Origin: Affinundibacterium seohonense
Lineage (GTDB): Bacteria > Pseudomonadota > Gammaproteobacteria > Burkholderiales > Burkholderiaceae_D
Direction of reading: 5' to 3'
Length of the DNA: 64,000 nucleotides
NCBI RefSeq assembly: GCF_014284305.1
Contig: NZ_JACOFW010000017.1
Location: 43,094 to 107,093 of the forward strand
The position numbers and the translations under genes were made by a program. This document shows positions 45,056 through 54,812 of this stretch, piece after piece; within the stretch, counting starts at the first letter, position 1; the number at the start of each line of letters is the position of its first letter. The notes under the pieces were generated by a model, which saw only the letters and a program-made list of their open reading frames with translations, had not been told where the DNA came from and made no database searches.

Positions 45056-45457
45056 ATGCAAACCTTAGTACAACAACGCTCAGTTTTTTTACGTTTAGTA
45101 CAGCTATTGCTGCTGCTTTACGGATTGACTTTGGCTGTTGCAATCGTTTCTCCAGTTGTTAATCCCAAGATTCTCAATCTGGTTTGTACCAGCACTGGCT
45201 ATAAATTTGTCGCGCAAGAAACTGGTATCGATGGTTTGGGTATTGACGAATCAACGAGCGCATCCATGCAAGGGCACTTACTTGATTGCTCTTTGTGTCT
45301 ACCGTCGGGCATCTTACTAACGACATATTACGGTATTACTTATCACACGTCACATCGATATGTTTATTTGCTGCCACCTATTTCCGCAACTGGATTTTAT
45401 TCATTTATCACGACGGTATTTTTTGCTCGTGGCCCACCTTCAAATTTCGCTGGCTAA
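45056..45457 (+). CDS. DUF2946-type membrane protein next to copper receptor
   Basis: The 133-residue protein has an N-terminal membrane segment (about 10-33), the CSLCLP motif near 78-83 and a C-terminal FFARGPP, a pattern I know from DUF2946 proteins. Cys and His residues (HLLDCSLCLP, TSHRY) may bind copper. The family is often found beside TonB-dependent copper receptors, as here, so a part in copper uptake or its control is likely but unproven. It is transcribed in the same direction as the receptor, with about 290 bases between. Confidence 0.7.
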   Translation: MQTLVQQRSVFLRLVQLLLLLYGLTLAVAIVSPVVNPKILNLVCTSTGYKFVAQETGIDGLGIDESTSASMQGHLLDCSLCLPSGILLTTYYGITYHTSHRYVYLLPPISATGFYSFITTVFFARGPPSNFAG

Positions 45458-45699
45458 GTGAGGATTAAAGCTTGATTGATTTCCTTTATTTAAGGAAATG
45501 CATTTCTATGATTGATCAACAACCGTTCATTACTATGACGAAGCTCAGGGTAATGAATGGATATCTCATTACGCCTCAATAGAACAATAAGAGTAATGGA
45601 GTGAGATATTTGTTCTGCCTGAAAAAAGGCAAACATTTTATCTCGTGACGAGTCCAATTTTTTGCGTAGCGTGCGCTACTGCCTACACATATCGTTCAC

Positions 45700-45723
45700 A
45701 AGAACATTCTTATGAATGTTCTT
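45700..45723. repeat. 10-bp inverted repeat just before the copper receptor gene
   Basis: AAGAACATTC and GAATGTTCTT are perfect complements around TTAT, ending 28 bases before the ATG. It could be an operator or an RNA hairpin in the leader. A second small dyad, GTAGCG/CGCTAC, lies nearby at 45665-45678. The rest of 45458-45751 has no gene. Confidence 0.65.
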
Positions 45724-45751
45724 AACGAAAAAATTTATTGAAGAACTAATT

Positions 45752-47980
45752 ATGAATACGCTTTATCGAAAAAAATTAATTGTTTTGGCTATTGTCGCTA
45801 CATTCACAAGCCAATTTTCCTTTGGAAAAGTCCAGCAAAGTGCTTCAAAGAAAGATCAAATCCTTAGTCAAATCACGATTCGTGGAGAAAAGATTGCTGC
45901 ACCTAACGTTGATGGAGAAAGTAAAGCTGGGGCAGCGAGCATTTTGAGTGATACAGCGTCACTTTTAGAAAATATTCCAGGCATGAGTTTATATAAAGCT
46001 GGGGGACTTTCGAGCCTACCATCTTTACATGGTTTGGCAGATGATCGCTTGCGAATACAAGTTGATGGTATGAATTTAATTTCGGCTTGTGCCAATCATA
46101 TGAATCCACCTCTGTCCTATATTGATCCAAGTAATGTTGGGAATGTACAAGTGCTCAATGGCATCGCCCCTGTCAGCAGTGGTGGAGATAGTATCGGTGG
46201 CACAATCAAGGTCAATTCCTCTGCCTCCGTGTTTGCCAATGAAGATCAAGGAAATATTTTAAAAGGGCAAGCCGGAGTCTTTTTCCGAAGTAATAGTCAT
46301 GCTCGTGGCGCTAATGTAAACGCCAATTATGCGACACCAAGCTTCAGTTTTAACTATTCAGCTGCAGTTGCAAAAGCCGATAATTATCTGGCAGCGAAGT
46401 CTTTTAAATTGAATGGATTGTCAGCCTTAGGAAGCGTGACATCTGGCCGAGAAGTTGGTTCATCCGCTTACCAAAGCGAAAATCATGCATTGGGCTTTGC
46501 GATAAGGGGCTCCGATCAATTACTTGAACTGAAACTAGGGTTGCAAGATATTCCCTTACAAGGCTTTCCAAATCAACGAATGGATATGACGCGCAATCGT
46601 AGTGAGCAAATCAATCTGCATTATCGCCAGCAACTTGAGTGGGGCAATGTCGATGCACGGATTTATCATGAACAAACGCAACATAGAATGAATTTCTCTG
46701 ATGATAAGCAATATTGGTATGGTAATGCGCCTGGCATGCCGATGGAAACAGCGGGACACAACACGGGTGCGGTACTCAAAGCAGATTGGGTGTTGTCTGA
46801 GCGTGATAAATTGATTCTTGGCTCCGAATTGCAGCGATATCGCATGAACGATTGGTGGAATGCATCAGGTACGGGCATGATGATGGCACCGAATACCTTT
46901 ATCAATATTAAAGATGGCGAACGCAATCGACTTGCTATATTCGCTGAGTGGGAAACGCAGTGGAGTCCTACTTGGTTTAGTCAGCTCGGTGTGCGCAGTG
47001 AACGCGTCAGAATGGATAGCGGTGCCGTCGCTGGATATAACAATATGGCCTATGGTGATCCAACTTCCACCACATCTATTCCTGGCATCTTCAATCATAG
47101 TGATCGTCAAGGAAACGATCATAATATTGATGTAAGCGCGGTATTTCGTTTTGCCCCAGATAGTAATTTTAGTGTTGATGGCGGCTATGCTTACAAGACG
47201 CGTTCACCCAATTTATACGAGCGTTATACATGGGCAAATAGTAATACCATGGTGATGAACATGAACAATTGGTTTGGCGATGGCAATGGTTACGTTGGTA
47301 ATTTGCAATTGAAACCAGAGATTGCACAAACCTTGAGTGCGACAATTCATTGGCAGAATTTTGTTGACAGCGGAATTGAATTCAAGCTTGCGCCATTTTA
47401 TACAAGGGTGCGTGATTACATTGATGCTGTCGCTTGTTCGTCTATTGGAAAAATTTGTGCTGCGCGCAAAGATGGTTTTGTTAACTTGAGTTTGAGTAAC
47501 CAGCAGGCCGAGTTATTCGGAATCGATTTGTCGTTCGAAAAAACGCTCGCACAATCCCGCGATTTTGGAAAAATTCATGCGAAAGGCGGTATCAATTATG
47601 TGCGCGGAGAGAACACACAAACGCGTACTGGTCTCTATAACATCATGCCATTGAATGCAAAATTCAGCTTGCAGCAACAAATTGATCGATGGACAAATAC
47701 CTTAGAGTGGCAGGTGGTCAATGCTAAATCTCATGTTTCAGAAATTCGCCGTGAGTTAAATACTTCTGGTTACGCATTGGTAAATCTGCGTGCAAGTTAT
47801 GATTTTCAGCAGGGACGAATTGATTTTGGTGTGGAAAATTTAACCAATCGTTTTTATTCTTTACCCTTGGGTGGTGCTTATCTAGGACAGGGTGCTACGA
47901 TGGGAATGGGCGTTCCTCATGGGACGACCGTGCCGGGAGTTGGACGTTCTATGTATGTTAGTGGCACATGGAAGTTCTGA
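45752..47980 (+). CDS. oprC: TonB-dependent copper receptor, OprC/NosA type
   Basis: This 742-residue outer-membrane receptor should import copper, needed in quantity for NosZ. It has a signal peptide (to about residue 25), a plug domain, and a 22-strand barrel ending in aromatic Phe (SGTWKF). The plug has MNLISACANHMNPPLSY with C113 and M117, the CxxxM copper-binding pair of OprC, followed by the family YIDPSNVGNVQV segment. The ATG at 45752 begins the signal peptide; an upstream ATG in frame lies inside the inverted-repeat leader. NosA of Pseudomonas stutzeri belongs to the same family and is linked to N2O reduction. Confidence 0.9.
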   Translation: MNTLYRKKLIVLAIVATFTSQFSFGKVQQSASKKDQILSQITIRGEKIAAPNVDGESKAGAASILSDTASLLENIPGMSLYKAGGLSSLPSLHGLADDRLRIQVDGMNLISACANHMNPPLSYIDPSNVGNVQVLNGIAPVSSGGDSIGGTIKVNSSASVFANEDQGNILKGQAGVFFRSNSHARGANVNANYATPSFSFNYSAAVAKADNYLAAKSFKLNGLSALGSVTSGREVGSSAYQSENHALGFAIRGSDQLLELKLGLQDIPLQGFPNQRMDMTRNRSEQINLHYRQQLEWGNVDARIYHEQTQHRMNFSDDKQYWYGNAPGMPMETAGHNTGAVLKADWVLSERDKLILGSELQRYRMNDWWNASGTGMMMAPNTFINIKDGERNRLAIFAEWETQWSPTWFSQLGVRSERVRMDSGAVAGYNNMAYGDPTSTTSIPGIFNHSDRQGNDHNIDVSAVFRFAPDSNFSVDGGYAYKTRSPNLYERYTWANSNTMVMNMNNWFGDGNGYVGNLQLKPEIAQTLSATIHWQNFVDSGIEFKLAPFYTRVRDYIDAVACSSIGKICAARKDGFVNLSLSNQQAELFGIDLSFEKTLAQSRDFGKIHAKGGINYVRGENTQTRTGLYNIMPLNAKFSLQQQIDRWTNTLEWQVVNAKSHVSEIRRELNTSGYALVNLRASYDFQQGRIDFGVENLTNRFYSLPLGGAYLGQGATMGMGVPHGTTVPGVGRSMYVSGTWKF

Positions 47981-48115
47981 TTTGATTTATTGATCGGCAT
48001 CTTTCAAAATGCGAACTGATTCGAACTGTATAGCGATACATTCTATGCAGAGTTGTCCTCATCAGTTAGTTTTTGATATCTAGTCGAGATTTGTGTTTTG
48101 AATTTTTAGACATCC

Positions 48116-48143
48116 CCATAGATGTGTGTCAGTACATCTATGG
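48116..48143. terminator. Hairpin between convergent receptor and ABC genes
   Basis: CCATAGATGT (48116-48125) and ACATCTATGG (48134-48143) form a perfect 10-bp stem with an eight-base loop. Neither side has a T tract, so it is at best a weak bidirectional terminator. Confidence 0.5.
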
Positions 48144-48233
48144 CCCCCCTTATTGTGCAAGGTCACATCATCGATAAATTCTGTAAGAAGTTTTCACGAG
48201 TCAAAGACAACGAAGTTGCGATTCATCGAGACC

Positions 48234-48965
48234 CTAAGCAAAGTTTCTGCCTTCTCCAGCTTCTTCATAAGTCACGCCGTCGCGTATGTGATAAATCCGC
48301 TTGAACGTGGGGATAATTTTTTCATCGTGAGTAACAACGACGATGGCGGTATCGAACTGTTTAGCCATTTGGTTGAGTATGCGGATGACAGCTAATGCGC
48401 GCTCACTATCAAGTGGTGCGGTTGGCTCATCGGCTAAGATGACTGGTGGCCGGTTGATTAATCCACGTGCAATCGAAACCCTTTGTTGCTCGCCACCAGA
48501 TAATTGGGATGGCATTGCTTTGGCTCTATGTCCTACATCCAACGCCTCGAAGAGTGCGACCGCACGTTGACGAGCTTCGGCATTGGCAACACCTGCCAGC
48601 ATTGGTAATAGAGCTACATTATCAGTGACATCTAAGAACGGAATTAAATACGGTGCTTGAAAAACAAAACCAATCTTGTCACGCCTTAGTGCTCGTAAAT
48701 CTTTAATATTCCATCCATTCTCATAGATCACATCTTGGCCTAAAATCATGCGCCCTGAAGTGGGCTCAATGACGGCACCGAGACATTTTAAAAGGGTACT
48801 TTTACCAGAGCCAGATGGCCCCACCAGACCAACCACTTCGCCGGGGGCTACCACCATATTGACATTTTTTAAGGCATGGACTGCAGTATCTCCTTGACCA
48901 TAGGTCTTGGTTAGATTCTCGATTCGAATACCTTTGCCTTTTGTGTTTAGTGATTTATCCACCAA
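48234..48965 (-). CDS. ABC transporter ATP-binding protein, MacB/DevA-like
   Basis: The 243-residue ATPase has Walker A GPSGSGKS (49-56), a Q-loop FVFQAPY, signature LSGGEQQR and Walker B VILADEPTAPLD. It is of the LolD/DevA class that powers permeases acting on periplasmic substrates. It overlaps the permease gene by 11 bases and completes a tetR-fusion protein-permease-ATPase operon. The transported compound is unknown; copper or metal stress is suggested only by neighbours. Confidence 0.9.
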   Translation of the reverse strand: MVDKSLNTKGKGIRIENLTKTYGQGDTAVHALKNVNMVVAPGEVVGLVGPSGSGKSTLLKCLGAVIEPTSGRMILGQDVIYENGWNIKDLRALRRDKIGFVFQAPYLIPFLDVTDNVALLPMLAGVANAEARQRAVALFEALDVGHRAKAMPSQLSGGEQQRVSIARGLINRPPVILADEPTAPLDSERALAVIRILNQMAKQFDTAIVVVTHDEKIIPTFKRIYHIRDGVTYEEAGEGRNFA

Positions 48966-50178
48966 TGGCCTCCGCTGGGTCTACCTGTAAAGCAACGCGT
49001 ATCGCGAGTAAGCTGGCCAACATACAAATCGCCATTACTGCAAAAAAACCACTGACGGCGTCGCTATTTTCTAGCAATACATATTTGGGGAAAATGGGTG
49101 CCCAAAATGTTGCTGATATTTTTCCTACTGCAAAACCGATGACACCTAAGGCTAAGGATTGCTGCAGAATCATGGTGGCAATTGTGCGGTTTTTTGTACC
49201 AATTAATTTTAGTACTGCGATCTCACGAATTTTCCCTATCGTTAGTGTGTAAATAATGAAGGCAACAATCGCGGCACTGACGATCGCTAATATCACCAAG
49301 AACATACCAATTTGTTTGGCAGAAGTGGCGATTAATTTTGCAATCAATATGTCTTCCATTTGTACGCGTGTATAAACTGTTAAATGCTTCCATCGACGGA
49401 TTGGCTCTGCAACACTTTCGGGATCGGTTCCAGGGCTTATTTGCACTAAAACAGCGTTAACGGAGTTGTTCACACTTTGTGACTGAATTACTGCTGCCAA
49501 TAGCGTTGGCGTATTAGGTCGATTTAGTGCCGGATTTTGTGCGGTGCGTGCACGTTGCCGGACAATCGCATCGTTGTCTTTTAAAAATTGTGCCTCTTGC
49601 GCATCACGCAATGGAATGAAAATCATCGGATCGCCGCCGGACGACACCATGCGACGGGTCAGTCCGACTACCTGATATTGATTGCGGCGAATTTTGATGT
49701 TCTCTCCTAGTTGTAAGCCTGAAGAGATGTCTGCGATAGCTTCATAGTGATCACGCGTGATGTGTCTGCCAGCGACTAGATAGGCTGGCTGCCCTGGTTG
49801 CGCAGGTGCGTTGGTAACGGTGCCGACAATCATCGCACGAACCTCATTCGCCATATTTGTACTGCGCGCTTGGGTTTTACGTACTTGCATCGTAAGGTAA
49901 GTCACATTGCTAGCTGCGGCTACGCCTTGCATGCCAAGTAGGCTGCGATAAGTGTCGTCATAAATACTCGATGCCTCTGCGTATGGCCCGAGGGTATCTT
50001 GTTGCACGATCCATAAATCAGCGCCGCTATTATCAAGCAGAGTTTTGGCATCATCTACCATGCCGCGATAAATGCCTGCCATAGTGAGAGTTACGCCGAT
50101 CAATAGGCCAAGACCGATCCCAGTAAAAACGAATTTACCCCAGCTATGTAAAATATCGCGGCCGGCCAGGCTAATCAT
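48955..50178 (-). CDS. ABC transporter permease, FtsX/MacB-like (DevC type)
   Basis: The 407-residue permease has one N-terminal helix (about 17-37), a large periplasmic domain of about 230 residues, and three C-terminal helices carrying the FtsX-type domain (IREIAVLKLIGTKNRTIATMI near 320-340). This is the DevC-like form of ABC exporters. It overlaps the fusion-protein gene by four bases and the ATPase gene by 11. The complex likely moves a substrate out through an outer-membrane channel not encoded here. Confidence 0.88.
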   Translation of the reverse strand: MISLAGRDILHSWGKFVFTGIGLGLLIGVTLTMAGIYRGMVDDAKTLLDNSGADLWIVQQDTLGPYAEASSIYDDTYRSLLGMQGVAAASNVTYLTMQVRKTQARSTNMANEVRAMIVGTVTNAPAQPGQPAYLVAGRHITRDHYEAIADISSGLQLGENIKIRRNQYQVVGLTRRMVSSGGDPMIFIPLRDAQEAQFLKDNDAIVRQRARTAQNPALNRPNTPTLLAAVIQSQSVNNSVNAVLVQISPGTDPESVAEPIRRWKHLTVYTRVQMEDILIAKLIATSAKQIGMFLVILAIVSAAIVAFIIYTLTIGKIREIAVLKLIGTKNRTIATMILQQSLALGVIGFAVGKISATFWAPIFPKYVLLENSDAVSGFFAVMAICMLASLLAIRVALQVDPAEAIGG

Positions 50179-51368
50179 TTGGATGTTCCGGCGAGTTGAT
50201 CGACGACCTTAATTCGACTGGCTGTATCTAATTTTTTGAAACTGTGGACGACGATACGCTCACCTCCTAGCAATCCCTCTAGCACTTGGACGTTGCCAGC
50301 GAGGTCACTAATACCGATTTTGACCGGGACGAATTGCAATTTTTCCTGATTAAGTTTCCATATTCCAAGTTCCCCTTGTAAGCGTTGCAGGCTGGCATTC
50401 GGCACAACTGGCATGATTTTTTCCAATGGCATAGCGACATTGACTTCAACTAATTCACCTATTGAGGGTAGTGGTTGCGGCAAATGATCAAATGAAATTT
50501 TCGCTAACAGCTCTTCAGTAACAGAATCGGCATGTGGCTCAATACGGACGATTTTGCCGGGCAACGCAGAGGCTCGTGTATGTAACGAGATTTGCACTGG
50601 TAGTGACGAAGTTAAACCGAAAGCTCGTTGTTGATCAAAGCGTGCATTGATCCAAATTGAGCTCGGTTCCACTATTTCTAGCACAGCTTGTCCAGCAACT
50701 ACAGTGGTTGCTGGATCTATTTCACGACGCATCACGATACCATCCACGGGTGACAATAAGCGTAAATGTGATCTTTGGCGCGCCATGCCATCCCGTTCGG
50801 CGCGAGTGCGTTGTTGTTCATCACGCATTGCATCGAGGTTAGCTTGTGCAGCAATAGCATTTGCCTGTGCAATACGTAAATCTTGTCGTTTCACTTCCAT
50901 CGCTTCTTCGCTAATAACCCGCGATGGCACAAGTTGCTCGTAGCGCTTCACTTGTAGCTCTGCAAATTTTTTACGTGCTTGCGACTCTTGAGTGTTTGCT
51001 TCCGCACTCAAAATATTCGCACCTGCGCGTTTGACACTCGCATCTAGCGCACTTATTTTTTCCTCAAAATCGATAGGGTCAATTTCAGCTAATATTTGCC
51101 CTTGTTTCACGACGTCACCAGTTTGCACCTCAACGCGTTTCACACGGCCAGCAACTGTGGGACCTATCTTATGGGTGTAACGCGCTTCTACGGCTCCAAT
51201 GCCAAATAGGGAAGGCTGAATTGCACGCTTTTCAACATTGACAGTTGTGACGCTAATGGGAGCCAATGGACCCGAACGCAGAAAGACATAGCCTAGCAAT
51301 CCAAGCATAAGGCTCATGACGATGGCAAGTGCAAACTTACGTCCATACTGTTGAATCACTTGTTTCAT
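50175..51368 (-). CDS. HlyD-type membrane fusion protein (DevB/MacA-like)
   Basis: The 397-residue protein has an N-terminal membrane anchor (about 10-30), two half lipoyl domains (VGAVEARYTHKIGPTVAGRV and LRLLSPVDGIVMRREID) and a long coiled-coil hairpin (about 95-195) rich in Ala, Gln and Arg. It links the ABC permease to an outer-membrane channel. I chose the ATG at 51368, which has CAGGAG ahead and overlaps the tetR stop as ATGA; the open frame upstream lies within tetR. Confidence 0.9.
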   Translation of the reverse strand: MKQVIQQYGRKFALAIVMSLMLGLLGYVFLRSGPLAPISVTTVNVEKRAIQPSLFGIGAVEARYTHKIGPTVAGRVKRVEVQTGDVVKQGQILAEIDPIDFEEKISALDASVKRAGANILSAEANTQESQARKKFAELQVKRYEQLVPSRVISEEAMEVKRQDLRIAQANAIAAQANLDAMRDEQQRTRAERDGMARQRSHLRLLSPVDGIVMRREIDPATTVVAGQAVLEIVEPSSIWINARFDQQRAFGLTSSLPVQISLHTRASALPGKIVRIEPHADSVTEELLAKISFDHLPQPLPSIGELVEVNVAMPLEKIMPVVPNASLQRLQGELGIWKLNQEKLQFVPVKIGISDLAGNVQVLEGLLGGERIVVHSFKKLDTASRIKVVDQLAGTSK

Positions 51369-51973
51369 GGGGTACTCCTGAGGCCGCGTTCGTAAATAGA
51401 AAAAACTTCTGGCGCATCCAGTAGAATTTTTTGAATATTTCCAGATAAAAGCGATTGCATTACCAAACCTTGAATGGTGCCGATGAACAAAATGGCACAA
51501 GCTTGAGTATTGATCTCGGCGGAAATCTCACCGACGGATTTTCCACGCTCTATGATTGCGCGCAGCCGTTCTGCGTATGCTTGAATTAAGGTTTGCGCTA
51601 AATGTTTTGCCGGTGTCATCTCCGCTTTTTGCAGCTCGCCAAATAGCATGCGCGGCACACCTGGATGTTCAACGACAAATTCCAAATGGCTTGTAAACAT
51701 GGCATACATCGCTTTCAGTGGTGACTCAATTCCCGCAGATGCTTTATCAATTCGCCCGAGAAGATGTTGGCTAACCCATTCCATCACTGCCTGCCAAATC
51801 GCAACTTTGGTTGGGAAGTGACGAAACAGAGCGCCCTGAGTTAATTGCATGTGTTTAGCAATGGCGGCGGTAGTGATATCGCCCGGATTCTTGGTCGCAG
51901 CGAGCGCAATGACTGCTTCTACAGTAACAGCTTTGCGTTCATCAGCTGGGAGGTGCTTTGCATGAATTTCCAC
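51365..51973 (-). CDS. TetR-family repressor of the ABC efflux operon
   Basis: The 202-residue regulator has an N-terminal HTH (about 15-62, ITTAAIAKHMQLTQGALFRHFPTK) and a helical ligand domain. As the first gene of the operon it probably represses itself and the efflux genes until a substrate binds. The start is GTG at 51973 with no strong ribosome site, so it is tentative. An imperfect dyad AGTAAG...CTTACT at 52012-52037 just upstream is a possible operator. The ligand is unknown. Confidence 0.88.
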   Translation of the reverse strand: MEIHAKHLPADERKAVTVEAVIALAATKNPGDITTAAIAKHMQLTQGALFRHFPTKVAIWQAVMEWVSQHLLGRIDKASAGIESPLKAMYAMFTSHLEFVVEHPGVPRMLFGELQKAEMTPAKHLAQTLIQAYAERLRAIIERGKSVGEISAEINTQACAILFIGTIQGLVMQSLLSGNIQKILLDAPEVFSIYERGLRSTP

Positions 51974-52011
51974 GATTCGACATTCTTTCTTTGGGGGTAT
52001 CTTTTGAATAA

Positions 52012-52037
52012 AGTAAGTAATCAGTTACTATCTTACT
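52012..52037. promoter_or_regulatory. Candidate TetR operator
   Basis: AGTAAG (52012-52017) and CTTACT (52032-52037) form an imperfect dyad 39-64 bp ahead of the tetR start, in an AT-rich stretch. Location fits autoregulation; the inner bases match poorly. Confidence 0.4.
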
Positions 52038-52176
52038 GCACTAAATGCAGATTGCAAGGGATTTCTATGGGATTGTTAAGCAATTTGCGATGCCTCAATA
52101 TCCACTAAGAAGAATGCTTGTATTCAATTAGTGCTGAGACATAATGTCGCCATCAACATCGATCAAGGAGTAATTT

Positions 52177-52533
52177 ATGAGTAAGAATTATCGCGATATT
52201 ACAAAGTCAATTTCTGCATCATTAGCGACATTGCGGACGGATGCGCCGGATGTCATGAAGGCCTTCTCGATGCTGGCACAAGCTGCAAGCAACGATGGCG
52301 CTTTGGATAAAAAGACGAAGGAATTAATCGCACTTGCACTCGGCATTGCCGCCCATTGTGATGGCTGCATCGGTTTTCATGTGCAAGCTTTAATTAAACT
52401 AGGCGTGAGTCGTGCTGAGTTTGAAGAAATGCTGGGAATGACCGTTTACATGGGTGGTGGGCCATCATTGATGTATGCAGCGGATGCTCTAACTGCGTTT
52501 GAGCAAATGTCGACGCCGATGGCGACTGTGTAA
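52177..52533 (+). CDS. AhpD-like carboxymuconolactone decarboxylase family protein
   Basis: The 118-residue protein has the alkylhydroperoxidase motif C61-D-G-C64 with His68 (CDGCIGFH) and the helical fold of the family. Proteins of this kind act as thiol-based peroxidases or reductases of oxidative damage. CAAGGAG lies seven to eight bases before the ATG. It is divergent from the tetR-efflux operon. The exact substrate is unknown. Confidence 0.88.
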   Translation: MSKNYRDITKSISASLATLRTDAPDVMKAFSMLAQAASNDGALDKKTKELIALALGIAAHCDGCIGFHVQALIKLGVSRAEFEEMLGMTVYMGGGPSLMYAADALTAFEQMSTPMATV

Positions 52534-52709
52534 AGCGATGATGATCATTGTCTTTCTTTAATGTGAATTTACTTTGGATGCAATTCAAATAGGACCTTTT
52601 TTGTTGTCTGCTCAAATAGTAATAATGATCTTCTGCGTCATATTGGTGCTTAGCTTCGCTGAGTATTTTGGAAGGAAGGCGTGAGAAAGCTCTTTGGATA
52701 GTCGTTTTG

Positions 52710-52910
52710 ATGACAATGCTAGCAGGTAGTTTGCTATTCTTCTTCCCGCATTTTTTTATTTGCGTGGACAAACCATTTGGCATTGTCGATCTTCTTGATG
52801 GGGGGATAGCTGCAACAGCGATCCTTGGAGGAATTGTGGCAGCATTTGTTTTGACTTCTCATGTACCAGCACTATATAAGTTGAGCAAAATTAAAAATGC
52901 TACTTTGTGA
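52710..52910 (+). CDS. Possible small membrane protein, unrecognised
   Basis: The frame encodes two hydrophobic stretches, VLMTMLAGSLLFFFPHFF and GGIAATAILGGIVAAFVL. I give the ATG at 52710 (66 residues); a TTG at 52668 would give 80. There is no strong ribosome site and no family that I recognise. It may be a real small protein near the edge of an inserted element or a chance frame. Confidence 0.35.
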   Translation: MTMLAGSLLFFFPHFFICVDKPFGIVDLLDGGIAATAILGGIVAAFVLTSHVPALYKLSKIKNATL

Positions 52911-52994
52911 TAAATCTTTTGATAAAAGTATTCACCAAAAACTGCTTTATTAGTTCTTGGCGCCAAAGTAAATATGAATGGTAATCCTCAATAA

Positions 52995-53261
52995 TTATTG
53001 CAGCCGACGTGCAGCGATTTCCTCCTTCTTAGATGGACGACCGCGGCGGCGTTTTGTATTGGTAGCAATGGGTGGCGGTGAGCGCTGCATTAATTGTTTC
53101 TGATCCAACCAAGTCATAACGTCAGAGGGACGAAAGCGAAGTAGGCGACCAATTTTCACCGAGACTGGCAAGTCACCTCCTGTCGAGTGTCTGTTGTAAA
53201 TTGTTTGTTCGGCGATTCCAAGTAGTTTTGCAAGAGTTTCTGGGCTGTATAGTTGTTCCAT
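52995..53261 (-). CDS. AlpA/excisionase-like MerR-type HTH protein
   Basis: The 88-residue protein has a winged HTH of the kind in phage excisionases and AlpA regulators (SPETLAKLLGIAEQTIYNRH, then IGRLLRFRPSDVMTWLD). Its basic tail KRRRGRPSKKE contains an AT-hook-like GRP. Such proteins are typical cargo of integrated elements and help excision or regulate an integrase. The gene lies about 200 bases from a tRNA 3' fragment, which supports an element boundary here. No integrase is seen in the window. Confidence 0.8.
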   Translation of the reverse strand: MEQLYSPETLAKLLGIAEQTIYNRHSTGGDLPVSVKIGRLLRFRPSDVMTWLDQKQLMQRSPPPIATNTKRRRGRPSKKEEIAARRLQ

Positions 53262-53458
53262 TTTGAGCGACTCACGTATGCAATCACATGACTGCCACTA
53301 GTTTAGTAACCAGATATTTGTAGTTACCTATAATTACTTTAATGCTTAAAATCTGCTGCAAATTTAACGCACCTATGTCGGTAAATTGAGGTATAATAGA
53401 GTAACTCAGGGTATAGAAGTCCTTGATTTTGTTAGGTTTTTTGTTTTTCGGTGGGCTG
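53262..53458. other. AT-rich gap beside the tRNA fragment
   Basis: I see no gene here. The sequence directly left of the tRNA fragment does not resemble the 5' half of a tRNA-fMet: no CGCGGGG acceptor strand and no D-arm. This marks the left side of the fragment as foreign to the original tRNA. Confidence 0.5.
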
Positions 53459-53462
53459 CCCG

Positions 53463-53512
<50 letters not shown>

Positions 53513-53523
53513 GTTTTAAGAAT

Positions 53524-53549
53524 AAAGCCACGTTTCATCGTGGCTTTTT
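53524..53549 (+). terminator. Terminator after the tRNA-fMet fragment
   Basis: AAAGCCACG pairs with CGTGGCTTT around TTTCAT and runs into TT. It is 11 bases past the CCA end and is most simply the original terminator of the tRNA gene. Confidence 0.85.
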
Positions 53550-53819
53550 CGTTATGCTGATGGATTTTTTTGATTGGTTTGTGTTTAGAACGTATTTCTA
53601 GACTACAATCGGGCATCTACTAAATTGATCGACTGTTTTGACTGACTTTTATTCGTTACTCTCAATATAAGTTGGCTGCAGACTGATCCACCAGGCGCAC
53701 ATCGATGATTCGTGCTGCGCAATGTCCTACAAGACTAGACTGGTTGGGATAATAGCTATCCCGAGTGCTTCACTGAATACTTCTTAAGATCAACACAACC
53801 TGTTAGCTAAAGAGTTTGC

Positions 53820-54812
53820 ATGAATACTGCAGATGCCAAGCGTGTACTCGAAACCGCATTGTTATGCGCACATGAGCCGCTGACCATTAACACAATGAAA
53901 AAATTGTTTGTCGATAGTAGCGATCAAGAGGATTTGGTTGGTGCTGATACGATTAAATTAATGCTGGAAGAAGTACGCCAAGATTGGTCGGACAGGGGAA
54001 TTATGTTGGTTTCCTTATCGACGGGCTGGCGCTTTCAAAGTCGCCCTGAGATGCGCGCTTTCATCGATCGTTTGAATCCAGAAAAGCCGCCCAAATACTC
54101 ACGTGCGACTTTGGAGACTTTAGCGATCATTGCTTATCGTCAACCTGTGACTCGCGGCGACATTGAGGAAATACGCGGTGTTGCTGTGGCTTCTCAGATG
54201 GTAAAGACCCTAGAGGATCGTGGCTGGATAGAAACTATTGGTCATCGTGAAGTTCCTGGACGGCCAGCTTTGTTTGCAACAACCAAGCAGTTTTTAAGTG
54301 ACTTGGGTTTGGCGTCCCTCGATCAATTGCCGCCTTTGCAGCAAATTGGCCAGGAAGAGGCAGAAGATGTACTTCCTTCTAAAGATGATTCTCCAGAATT
54401 GAATATGTTTGACGGAATTGAAGCTTTGGTTGAGGTCGCTGATGCACCGACGGTGAATGTTGAGGCTGTTGGCGATGAGTCTCATTCTAATGATGATGTC
54501 AATGTTGAGCTTGCGGCAGATGTTTCTGAGGGTGACGCGCCAGAAGCTGAGATTGAAAATAATACGATTGAAATAGATAAAAACGAAATTGAAGTAAATG
54601 AGCAAATAAGCGCAGAAATAAGTGCGCAAGAAGAATTGAGTGAAGTTGCATTGGAAGACCGCGCAACAGACGCTCTTGAAAATGAAGCAGCCAGTGATGT
54701 GATCTTGGATGATGTTGCAATGATGGCTGATACGAATATAGATGAAGTAGCGGAAGCGGATGCTGAAGCTCTAACACCTTTCAAACCAGAATCAGATAAT
54801 GAACACAAATAA
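53820..54812 (+). CDS. scpB: ScpB, segregation and condensation protein B
   Basis: ScpB works with ScpA and SMC to organise chromosomes. The 330-residue product has two winged-helix domains in the first 175 residues ([33 protein letters not shown] is the core near 92-124). A long acidic tail (about 180-330) rich in Glu, Asp and Ala follows; such tails are usual in Burkholderiales ScpB. scpA is not upstream, where it often lies; instead the tRNA scar is there. The end overlaps rluB by 14 bases. Confidence 0.93.
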   Translation: MNTADAKRVLETALLCAHEPLTINTMKKLFVDSSDQEDLVGADTIKLMLEEVRQDWSDRGIMLVSLSTGWRFQSRPEMRAFIDRLNPEKPPKYSRATLETLAIIAYRQPVTRGDIEEIRGVAVASQMVKTLEDRGWIETIGHREVPGRPALFATTKQFLSDLGLASLDQLPPLQQIGQEEAEDVLPSKDDSPELNMFDGIEALVEVADAPTVNVEAVGDESHSNDDVNVELAADVSEGDAPEAEIENNTIEIDKNEIEVNEQISAEISAQEELSEVALEDRATDALENEAASDVILDDVAMMADTNIDEVAEADAEALTPFKPESDNEHK

